Positions 1 to 5,937 of a stretch of DNA of 9,480 nucleotides are shown here, one piece after another; position 1 is the first letter of the stretch, and each line of letters opens with the position of its first letter. The stretch spans positions 1-9,480 of the forward strand of contig CADBPH010000067.1 in NCBI GenBank assembly GCA_902796455.1, in the 5' to 3' direction. Made by a program: the position numbers and the translations under genes. Below the pieces are notes generated by a model that had not been told where the DNA came from, did not search any database, and saw only the letters and a program-made list of their open reading frames with translations. The stretch is from an uncultured Bacteroidia bacterium. GTDB taxonomy: Bacteria > Bacteroidota > Bacteroidia > Bacteroidales > UBA932.

Positions 1-480
1 GCCCGTCATCTTCATCTTCTGGCGGAAATCCGGAAGCGGAATGACAGCCATGTCCGTGAGGAAGATCAGCTTGTGATACAGCGGGCTTTCGATGATACCG
101 ACGTGGCTGAGAAGACCCTTCGGAGGCAGCAGCCCCGTCTCCTTGTTAAGGATGGCGCGGAGGAACTTGTCCGTGGAGCACAGTCCTTTCATCAGGACAT
201 CACCTTCTCCGTCATGAACCATCTGGACCGCCTTGGCAACTGCCTTGAGTTCAACAGGTTCATCCACGATCTCGAATTTGGCGGCATCAATGCCGAGCTG
301 GGAACAGACCGACTCGATCATCCCCTTGTCGCCGACGAGGGTCGCTTTCACGAATCCCATATCGACAGCCTTTCCGGCCGCCTCGATCGTATGCTCGTCC
401 ACTGCCCAGGCAGCGACCATCTTCTTGCAGATTCCTTTCTCTTTCAGTTCTGCAAATACATCAGAAAATTTCGTAATCAT
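1..480 (-). CDS. ptb: Phosphate butyryltransferase-type phosphate acyltransferase, 3' end outside window
   Basis: Only the first 160 residues are present; the frame is open to the left edge. The protein should move an acyl group between CoA and phosphate in the cytoplasm. It begins MITKFSDVFAELKEKG and has the features I expect of the Ptb branch of the PTA/PTB family: GDVLMKG at residues 93-99 followed by CSTDKFLRAIL, then LLSHV at 123-127 and LTDMAV at 141-146. The last two match the family's (L)SHV and TDxA core. Pta-type enzymes do not normally read like this at the N-terminus. The ATG at 480 lies 18 nt after the acetate kinase stop, too close for a separate promoter, so the two are very likely co-transcribed. 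The substrate could be acetyl-, propionyl-, butyryl- or a branched acyl-CoA. Family assignment is firm; the exact acyl group is inference. Confidence 0.87.
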   Translation of the reverse strand, partial: MITKFSDVFAELKEKGICKKMVAAWAVDEHTIEAAGKAVDMGFVKATLVGDKGMIESVCSQLGIDAAKFEIVDEPVELKAVAKAVQMVHDGEGDVLMKGLCSTDKFLRAILNKETGLLPPKGLLSHVGIIESPLYHKLIFLTDMAVIPLPDFRQKMKMTG

Positions 481-498
481 ATAGCTATGTGGTATAAA

Positions 499-1713
499 TT
501 ATTCCTCCATACTGGCGACGATGTGCATGGTATCCCGCGCGATGACCAGTTCCTCATCCGTAGCGATCATGGCCACCTTCACCTTGGACTCGGGCAGGGA
601 CAACATCAGCTGACTGCCGGTGGAAGCATTCGCTTCATAGTCGAACTGGAGCCCGAGATACGTGAGATTTTCGCAGACGCGGCGGCGCAGCCGGCTGTTG
701 TTCTCGCCGATGCCGCCCGTGAAAACGATCAGGTCAACCCCGTTCATCTCGGCCACGAACATGCCGATATTCTTGATGATATCGTGTGTCAACTTCTTGA
801 AAACCAACTTTGAACGCTGATCGCCCGCCACAGCGCGTACATTCAGGTCACGGGCATCGGAGCTGTACCCCGAAAGACCGAGGAAACCGCTCTTTTTGTT
901 CATGATCTCCGTCATCTGGTCGGGAGTCAGGTTCTCTTTCTTCATGATGTACGGGATAATGTTCGCATCGATATTGCCGCAGCGCGTTCCCATGATCATC
1001 CCCTCAAGCGGCGTGAAACCCATGGACGTGTCTACGACCGCTCCATTCACGATGGCCGTGATGGAACTTCCGTTACCGAGGTGGCAGGTAATGATCTTCG
1101 ACTCGTGGATATCGATTCCGGCGAAGCGGGCGCCCTTGCCTGCTACATACTGGTGGCTGGTTCCGTGCGCACCGTACCGGCGGACCCGGTATTTCTCATA
1201 GTACTCATACGGAAGCGCATACATATAGGCCTGCGGAGCCATTGTCTGGTGGAACGCCGTATCGAATGTAACAACCTGAGGGACAGACGGAAGTACATGT
1301 TGCACAGCCCGGATACCCAGCAGGTGGGCCGGATTGTGCAGCGGTGCGAAATCGCAGCAGATCCCGATCTTTTCCAGCACATCCTCATTCACCAGGGCGC
1401 TGCCGGAGAAGAAATCACCGCCATGGACAATGCGGTGTCCGACTGCCTCGATATCATCCAGGGAGCCCAGCACACCATGCTCCGGGTCAGTCAACGCATC
1501 CAGCACCAACTGCATGCCGACTTTATGGTCCGGAACCGGCAACTCGCGCGAAATCGGGTCTTTCCCGGTAGGCTTATGGGTGAGGCAGCCCGTCTCCAGG
1601 CCGATTTTCTCGACAAGGCCCTTGGCAAGAAGGTCATACACATCGTCGCTCTTCATGTCCAGGAGCTGGTACTTGATCGAGGAGCTTCCGCAATTGATCA
1701 CAAGGATTATCAT
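499..1713 (-). CDS. ackA: Acetate kinase family acyl kinase (possible altered acyl specificity)
   Basis: This 404-residue ASKHA-fold kinase should make ATP and a carboxylate from acyl-phosphate plus ADP. Length and motifs are those of AckA, not butyrate kinase: NCGSSSIKYQL at 7-17, GHRIVHGG at 92-99, FDTAFHQTM at 150-158, HGTSH at 183-187, HLGNGSS at 211-217, FTGGIGEN at 331-338 and TDEELVIARD at 385-394. Residues equivalent to the studied Methanosarcina enzyme are visible: N7, R94, D151, H183, R244 and E387 or E388. The usual Phe in YGFHGTSH, which lines the acetate methyl pocket, is Ala182 here (YGAHGTSH, codon GCG). HNPxN reads HNPAH, and GTRSGDID reads GTRCGNID. The gene heads a two-gene unit with the Ptb-type acyltransferase and has a good promoter upstream. 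Family assignment is strong; whether acetate is the main substrate is open. Confidence 0.93.
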   Translation of the reverse strand: MIILVINCGSSSIKYQLLDMKSDDVYDLLAKGLVEKIGLETGCLTHKPTGKDPISRELPVPDHKVGMQLVLDALTDPEHGVLGSLDDIEAVGHRIVHGGDFFSGSALVNEDVLEKIGICCDFAPLHNPAHLLGIRAVQHVLPSVPQVVTFDTAFHQTMAPQAYMYALPYEYYEKYRVRRYGAHGTSHQYVAGKGARFAGIDIHESKIITCHLGNGSSITAIVNGAVVDTSMGFTPLEGMIMGTRCGNIDANIIPYIMKKENLTPDQMTEIMNKKSGFLGLSGYSSDARDLNVRAVAGDQRSKLVFKKLTHDIIKNIGMFVAEMNGVDLIVFTGGIGENNSRLRRRVCENLTYLGLQFDYEANASTGSQLMLSLPESKVKVAMIATDEELVIARDTMHIVASMEE

Positions 1714-1749
1714 AGGATTCTAACAATTAAACTGTTGATTTTTTCATTA

Positions 1750-1761
1750 TTGTGCGCACAA
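1750..1761. promoter_or_regulatory. 12-bp perfect palindrome, candidate operator at ackA start
   Basis: TTGTGCGCACAA is a perfect inverted repeat. It overlaps the end of the ackA -7 element and the expected transcription start, and lies about 40 bp upstream of ackA and 44 bp upstream of comEC. The position suits a repressor site, but no regulator gene is in the window and the repeat is short. Function is inference only. Confidence 0.3.
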
Positions 1762-1790
1762 AGTTAAAAAGAATTGCCTACTTTCGCAAA
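1759..1790 (-). promoter_or_regulatory. Bacteroidetes-type sigma promoter for ackA-ptb
   Basis: On the minus strand, TTTG (1790-1787) is followed by a 20-nt spacer and TAACTTTG (1766-1759). This fits the Bacteroidetes consensus TTTG, about 19-21 nt, TAnnTTTG exactly. Transcription would start roughly at 1750-1755, giving a leader of about 40 nt before the ackA ATG at 1713. The upstream element overlaps a weak promoter-like sequence for the divergent comEC gene. Confidence 0.68.
1779..1786 (+). promoter_or_regulatory. Weak -7-like element upstream of comEC
   Basis: TACTTTCG matches TAnnTTTG with one mismatch and sits 18 nt before the comEC ATG, which would leave a very short leader. I find no TTG/TTTG at the usual 19-21 nt upstream; the nearest TTG is 26 nt away. 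The call is therefore weak and depends mostly on position. Confidence 0.3.
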
Positions 1791-1804
1791 GAAACAGGGA
1801 AGGA

Positions 1805-2890
1805 ATGGCAGAGGGGAAGGATATTGTCTGGGCCGCACTGTTCTTTACGGCGGGATGCGGGATTGCGGCATGGGGTGCGACCGCTTGCACGGGCTCGGTC
1901 AATACCCTTTACACCGCTGCCGGGACCGGTTTTCTCTTCCTGATTCCGCCGTTGTTCCGGTTACACATCCTGCACAGCCGCTCCCGGACCGACCTTGCCG
2001 CGCTTCTTTTCGCCGCCGGCCTGTTCTGCACGTTTACGGCATTCCTCTCCCCCGCAGCGCCTCTCGCGCCGCACATGGGAAAAGCATGGAAACTCATCGA
2101 CTCGATTCCCTATGCCAACGCGGAAACAGGGCCGCTGGTCAAAGCCCTGCTGACCGGAGACCGGACAGACCTTCCCCGCCCGGTCCTGCAGGCTTTCCGG
2201 AAAAGCGGCGCATCGCACATTCTCGCCCTCTCCGGCCTGCATATGGGATTCCTTTACCTGGCCGCAGGACGGCTCCTGGCCCCTTTGGGCCGGTCCATGG
2301 GAGCACGGGGCCTCCGGAGAGGTGTCCTGCTGCTCTCGGCGGGCTTGTTTACGCTGGCGACCGGCGCCTCCCCTTCCGTTGTCCGGGCCTTCCTGTTCAT
2401 CACGCTACGGGAAACCGCCCTGGCTCTGCACCGGAAAATCCACCTGGAACGGATCCTGTGCGGAGCCCTGATGCTGCAACTGGCCATATCCCCGCGCAGC
2501 ATCCTGGCCCCCGGATTCCAGCTTTCCTACCTGGCCATGACCGGGATTGTCTTTCTTTTTCCGAAATTGGAGGGAATCTATCCTGAAGAAACCGACGGAC
2601 GAGGAGGGAAATGGCCCGACCTGCCCCGGAAAATCTGGTCGGCGGCAGCCCTGGCGATTTCCTGTCAGGCCACAACGGCGCCGCTGGCCTGGATCCTTTT
2701 TGGCACGTTCCCGCGCTATTTCCTGATTACCAACTTAATCGCCATGCCGCTCACGACCCTTTTCATGGGCGTAGCACTCCTGAGTGTCGGTCTGGGCGTC
2801 CTGGGAATCCAGCCCGTGTTCCTGACGTTGCTTTGCGACAAGATCGCCGGCACCCTGATCCGGGCGCTGGAAGTGATCGCATCCCTGTGA
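1805..2890 (+). CDS. comEC: Minimal ComEC/Rec2 family protein (competence membrane core only)
   Basis: ComEC forms the inner-membrane channel for single-stranded DNA entry in natural transformation. This 361-residue version starts with about three hydrophobic segments (residues 7-28, 37-57, 63-82) and goes almost directly into the competence domain. All its landmark motifs are present: ALLTGDR at 114-120, SGASHILALSGLHMG at 134-148, GASPSVVRA at 187-195, PGFQLSYLAMTGI at 236-248 and a C-terminal block with TNLIAMPLTT at 309-318. Absent are the N-terminal OB-fold (DUF4131) region and the C-terminal metallo-beta-lactamase-like domain; full ComEC proteins are usually about 650-800 residues. No frameshift is needed to read it, and no missing piece lies next to it. 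The start is preceded by a purine-rich AGGGAAGGA. Whether it still carries DNA is unknown. Confidence 0.88.
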   Translation: MAEGKDIVWAALFFTAGCGIAAWGATACTGSVNTLYTAAGTGFLFLIPPLFRLHILHSRSRTDLAALLFAAGLFCTFTAFLSPAAPLAPHMGKAWKLIDSIPYANAETGPLVKALLTGDRTDLPRPVLQAFRKSGASHILALSGLHMGFLYLAAGRLLAPLGRSMGARGLRRGVLLLSAGLFTLATGASPSVVRAFLFITLRETALALHRKIHLERILCGALMLQLAISPRSILAPGFQLSYLAMTGIVFLFPKLEGIYPEETDGRGGKWPDLPRKIWSAAALAISCQATTAPLAWILFGTFPRYFLITNLIAMPLTTLFMGVALLSVGLGVLGIQPVFLTLLCDKIAGTLIRALEVIASL

Positions 2891-2933
2891 TGAAGCTGCC
2901 GCCGAAGCGGAACAAAAGAATGTAAAAGGCTGT

Positions 2934-3749
2934 TTACCAGCTGCCGGACGCGCCGCCGCCCCCGAAGGAGCCTCCGCCGAAACCGCCGAAGCCGCCTCCG
3001 AATCCGCCACCGAAAGATCCGCCGGAGCCACCTCCCCACGAAGAACCGCCTCCCCAGGAGGAACCACCGACCCAAGGGCCGCCGATGGGGCCGATATAGA
3101 TATGCCGGCCGGAAGAACCGCCGCCGGAACCGGGACCCCGGAACATGCGGCTGAAATACAGGACCACCATTGTCAGGAAAAACAGCAGTATCAGGATATC
3201 CAGAAGATCCGGCCCTTCTTCTTCCCGGTCGCGGGAACGGGAGATTTCTCCGGAGGCCAGCTCCATCAAATCCGTACAGGCCTGTACGACACCGCTATAA
3301 TACTTTTCCTCCCGGAACGAAGGAATCATCCGGTTCTCGATGATCCGCTTGCAGTAAATATCCGGAATCGCCCCTTCGAGGCCGTATCCCACCTGGATCG
3401 AAACCTGACCGCCGGAAGAACGGGTCTTGGGCTTGACCAGTACGACAATGCCATTGTTGAAATCCCGGCTGCCCACTCCCCAGTCCAGGCCGATCTTGAC
3501 GGCATATTCAGCCGGAGAATAACCTTCCAGGTCCTGCACGGTCACGACTGTGATTTGGTTGGATGTGGAATCGTCGAATGCGACAAGCATCTGCTCGAGG
3601 GATTCGCGTTCGGATGCGCTGAAGATCCCAGCCAGGTCATTTACCAGCCGCTCGGGAGAGGGACGGGAGGGAAAAGCCGCCGTCCGGAGGGTGGCAAGCA
3701 ACAGCAGCAGAGCAAAGGAAGCAAGGCGTATGGACTTAGCTTTCAGCAT
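2934..3749 (-). CDS. Membrane-anchored TPM domain protein (YgcG-like) with Gly-rich tail
   Basis: With the start at 3749 the product has 271 residues. It has a signal peptide (about 1-25, LASFALLLLLATLRTAA), a TPM domain (about 34-165) containing VNDLAGIFS, NQITVVTV, NNGIVVLVKPK and QVGYGLEG, one membrane segment (about 183-200), and a Gly/Ser/Trp tail (204-271). This layout is that of YgcG/TPM_phosphatase proteins, most of which sit in the envelope with the TPM domain outside the cytoplasm. Some TPM proteins have phosphatase activity, but the role of this one is unknown. The frame is open to an earlier ATG at 3848, but that extension is highly basic, lacks sense as a signal and lies within the preceding gene. 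The 3749 start gives a proper signal peptide and a 14-bp overlap with the upstream stop. It is the last gene of the LemA/TPM block and converges on comEC across 43 bp. Confidence 0.88.
   Translation of the reverse strand: MLKAKSIRLASFALLLLLATLRTAAFPSRPSPERLVNDLAGIFSASERESLEQMLVAFDDSTSNQITVVTVQDLEGYSPAEYAVKIGLDWGVGSRDFNNGIVVLVKPKTRSSGGQVSIQVGYGLEGAIPDIYCKRIIENRMIPSFREEKYYSGVVQACTDLMELASGEISRSRDREEEGPDLLDILILLFFLTMVVLYFSRMFRGPGSGGGSSGRHIYIGPIGGPWVGGSSWGGGSSWGGGSGGSFGGGFGGGFGGFGGGSFGGGGASGSW
2937..3068 (-). repeat. Low-complexity Gly-rich coding repeat
   Basis: This stretch encodes the C-terminal tail of the membrane TPM protein. It repeats SSWGGG twice (residues 230-241), followed by several FGGG-like units and a final GGGGASGSW. 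The DNA is correspondingly repetitive (ccgcc/ccacc/tcc triplets), so length variation by slippage is plausible. It is coding and not a separate element. Confidence 0.6.
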
Positions 3750-4206
3750 GGTTCTCTTTCTCTTCCTCTTCATCCCCGAACGAAATCTCATCCGGAAGTT
3801 CATTGACATCATCTTCGCGGTACGGGAAAAACGCCTGCAGTTTCTCACCGATCAACAGGACTGCCTCTTCCAGGCCCTGTGCATATGCGCCGGAGGAAAA
3901 ATGGGTTGCCAGCAGCGCGCAGACATCCTTCCAGAATCCATGCGGCACGACAGCGTCGATTCCCTTGTCACCCAGTACCGCAAACTTCCGGGACTCGGAA
4001 GCGACATAGATCAGAACCGCATTCCGGGCGGACGTACGGGTCATGCGGAGAATGTGGAAAGTCCGCAGCGCCCTTTCCTTGGGCTCTGAGGGACAATTGC
4101 TTTCAATATGGATCCGGATTTCCCCGGAGGAAGCATGCTCAGCACGGACGATGGCATCCGTGATCCGCTTCCTCTCTTCCCGGGTGAGGAATTCCCGCGC
4201 TTTCAT
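3736..4206 (-). CDS. Soluble TPM domain protein
   Basis: This 156-residue protein has no signal peptide or membrane segment, so it is probably cytoplasmic or associated with the inner face of the membrane. The TPM fold is recognisable from LTREERKRITDAI near the start, SSGEIRIHIE at 26-35, ARNAVLIYVASESRKFAVLGDKGI at 60-83 and GFWKDV at 90-95. It ends in an acidic tail (DEEEEKE). Small soluble TPM proteins next to a larger secreted TPM protein and LemA are a known arrangement; their biochemical function is not established. It starts 6 nt after lemA, and its 3' end overlaps the start of the membrane TPM gene by 14 bp, so translation of the two is likely coupled. Confidence 0.88.
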   Translation of the reverse strand: MKAREFLTREERKRITDAIVRAEHASSGEIRIHIESNCPSEPKERALRTFHILRMTRTSARNAVLIYVASESRKFAVLGDKGIDAVVPHGFWKDVCALLATHFSSGAYAQGLEEAVLLIGEKLQAFFPYREDDVNELPDEISFGDEEEEKENHAES

Positions 4207-4212
4207 TGCCGG

Positions 4213-4803
4213 CTAGAATTCCACCTTCGGAGCGGTTTCCGCTCCTTCAGATGCCTTGAAATAGCCCTTTGTGTCGAAATGGAACAGGCTCGCAAGGATG
4301 TTCTGCGGGAAAGAACGGACCAGGGTGTTGTACCCCTTTGCCGTATCGTTGAATTTCTGGCGCTCGACCGCGATACGGTTCTCCGTTCCCTCGAGCTGCG
4401 CCTGCAGCTCCAGGAAATTCTGGTTCGCCTTCAAGTCGGGATAAGCTTCGCGGATTGCGATCAGTTTCCCAAGGGCCTGGGTCAATTGATCCTGGGCGGC
4501 CTGGAACTTCGCGATGGATTCCTGGTTCAGATTCGAAGGGTCCACACTGACCTGGGTCGCTTTCGCACGGGCCTCGACCACGGCCTGGAGGGTGCTGCTC
4601 TCATGCTCGGCATACCCCTTGACCGTCGCGACCAGATTGGGGATGAGGTCGGCCCTGCGCTGGTATACATTTTCTACCTGCGCCCACGCTGCTTCGACAC
4701 CTTCCTGGGATGAAACCAGGGAATTGTACGTATTCTTCGCCCATCCGAACAGGCCCAGCGCGACGAGCGCAACGATAATGATTGTAATCAATCCCTTTTT
4801 CAT
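4213..4803 (-). CDS. lemA: LemA family protein
   Basis: This 196-residue protein has a short N-terminal membrane segment (residues 4-21, GLITIIIVALVALGLFGW) followed by a long helical domain. The LemA signatures are clear: VYQRRADLIPNLVATVKGYA at 47-66, AHESSTLQAVVEARA just after, and LEGTENRIAVERQKFND at 137-153 with YNTLVRSFPQN at 158-168. LemA proteins have a four-helix fold related to other coiled helical bundles; their function is unsettled. It lies 21 nt after the lipoprotein gene and 6 nt before the TPM gene. A LemA-TPM pairing is common; the lipoprotein in front is the unusual part. Confidence 0.93.
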   Translation of the reverse strand: MKKGLITIIIVALVALGLFGWAKNTYNSLVSSQEGVEAAWAQVENVYQRRADLIPNLVATVKGYAEHESSTLQAVVEARAKATQVSVDPSNLNQESIAKFQAAQDQLTQALGKLIAIREAYPDLKANQNFLELQAQLEGTENRIAVERQKFNDTAKGYNTLVRSFPQNILASLFHFDTKGYFKASEGAETAPKVEF

Positions 4804-4824
4804 GGCTGATATAGTGTTAGGTGA

Positions 4825-5847
4825 TTATTCAGCGTCACGGACACACCGCACCGAAGCGGCAAATGAATCCTTATGGCCGTTCCCGACCATCACATCGGGC
4901 CGGCTGGCGAAAATGTACCGGTAGACTCCCTGCTCGTCATTGTAGGAATCCGACGTCCAGAAAGCCGCATACTCCAGATTGCCGAAGAAAGTGCCTTGCC
5001 CGTTTCCGTCCACGATGGCATAACCTGTCGGAACAGCGCAGAAATGGGTTTCGTTCGTAATCTTGACAGCCGGCCAGTAATCCCACATGCGGGACCCGTT
5101 GAAGGTGGCATTGGACATCAATTCACCGGCAATTCCCTTATATGTCCCGCCGGCCTGGGCATTCAAAGAGGCGGCAAGGGTATCCCAGTCCGCTCCGGAG
5201 GGGAGCCGCCATCCTGCAGGACAGACCGTTTTCGCCTCGTCCCAGGTATAATAGCGGCCGTAAGGATCGTTCATCACCTCGCAATTGGCCATGGTCACCC
5301 CGGCGCCCGTGTAAGCAAGATTCTGGAGCATCCAGTCCAGCGAGGCAATCCGGCGGTAGCGGTAAACCCGGGCATCCCGGTCATCGGTATAAGTCTGCGC
5401 ATCCGGACCGAAATCCCTTCCCTTGAGCGATCCCTCCAGGGAAGGATCGACGACGGTCATGGTCTTCGTGAAGGTGGATCCTACATGGTTGTAGGCATAA
5501 ACCGTTCCCGACAACGTAAAGGTTTCCAGGGAACTCGGAGAACGGAAAGAATACGCGCCCGATACAGTGGGGCCGTCCCCTTCCCACTTGGTCGTATCCC
5601 GTACGGAACCCGAAGTCGAGAGGACCCAGTAATAACCGAAATCGCCGCCGTCAGAGCGGTAAACACCCGCAGGGACAGCCGTATACTCCGTATTCGGGGA
5701 AACATAATCCGGCAGCGAAAAACGCAGGGAACCGGAAATATAATCATACGACAACTCTGTTATATCATCTTTCCCGCAGGAACTTCCGGCGAGAATCCCC
5801 ACACATGCGAGGACCACCAAAAGTATCCGACTCTTACCATGCATCAT
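4825..5847 (-). CDS. Surface lipoprotein with C-terminal FISUMP domain
   Basis: This protein has 340 residues. Residues 1-23 are a lipoprotein signal peptide (ILLVVLACVGILAGSSC), with Cys24 as the likely lipidated residue. GKDD follows it, an acidic stretch like the export signals that send Bacteroidetes lipoproteins to the surface. Residues about 35-135 look like one or two beta-rich Ig/PKD-like domains, inferred from alternating hydrophobic pattern only. Residues about 155-338 are a FISUMP domain: ASLDWMLQNLAYTG, YGRYYTWDEAKTVCPAGWRLPS, AAFWTSDSYND and the terminal AASVRCVRDAE. Cysteines at 189, 209, 270 and 335 could form disulfides. Many FISUMP proteins are abundant on the surface of Bacteroidales and Fibrobacter; binding partners are mostly unknown. 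It is the first gene of the block leading into lemA. The ATG at 5844 is an equally possible start. Confidence 0.88.
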   Translation of the reverse strand: MMHGKSRILLVVLACVGILAGSSCGKDDITELSYDYISGSLRFSLPDYVSPNTEYTAVPAGVYRSDGGDFGYYWVLSTSGSVRDTTKWEGDGPTVSGAYSFRSPSSLETFTLSGTVYAYNHVGSTFTKTMTVVDPSLEGSLKGRDFGPDAQTYTDDRDARVYRYRRIASLDWMLQNLAYTGAGVTMANCEVMNDPYGRYYTWDEAKTVCPAGWRLPSGADWDTLAASLNAQAGGTYKGIAGELMSNATFNGSRMWDYWPAVKITNETHFCAVPTGYAIVDGNGQGTFFGNLEYAAFWTSDSYNDEQGVYRYIFASRPDVMVGNGHKDSFAASVRCVRDAE

Positions 5848-5910
5848 AACTATATTCTCAGATTATCTCCAATATCATGCAAATATGCGCATTTTAATCG
5901 TAAAAACCTC

Positions 5911-5918
5911 TACCTTTG
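5911..5918 (+). promoter_or_regulatory. -7-like promoter element for apbE
   Basis: TACCTTTG is a perfect match to TAnnTTTG and lies 19 nt before the apbE ATG at 5938. No good TTG/TTTG occurs at the expected upstream distance; the region around 5886-5895 reads tgcgcatttt. For the divergent lipoprotein gene I found only an imperfect CATATTTG on the minus strand at 5887-5880 without a partner. Confidence 0.45.
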
Positions 5919-5937
5919 TGCAAATACTTTGCCGAGG

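Noticed and set aside
73..813. Long plus-strand frames opposite ptb and ackA (also 1081-1767)
   Set aside because: They are antisense shadows of well-recognised genes and have no recognisable motifs or start context.
499..1713. Butyrate kinase (Buk) as the name for the kinase
   Set aside because: NCGSSS, FDTAFHQTM and the 404-residue length are AckA features; Buk proteins are shorter and begin with an NPGSTS-type motif.
2891..2933. Terminator between comEC and the TPM gene
   Set aside because: Only a 4-bp stem (CCGC/GCGG) with no following T-run is seen, too weak to call on either strand.
3102..3806. Plus-strand frame opposite the TPM genes
   Set aside because: The reverse strand encodes two TPM proteins with clear motifs; this frame is a by-product of GC-rich codon use.
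3750..3848. Longer start for the membrane TPM protein at 3848
   Set aside because: The 33 extra residues are strongly basic, overlap the preceding TPM gene and would bury the signal peptide.
4873..5937. Open frame extending apbE upstream by about 355 codons
   Set aside because: It runs antisense through the FISUMP lipoprotein gene, shows no protein-like motifs, and the promoter and signal peptide place the real start at 5938.
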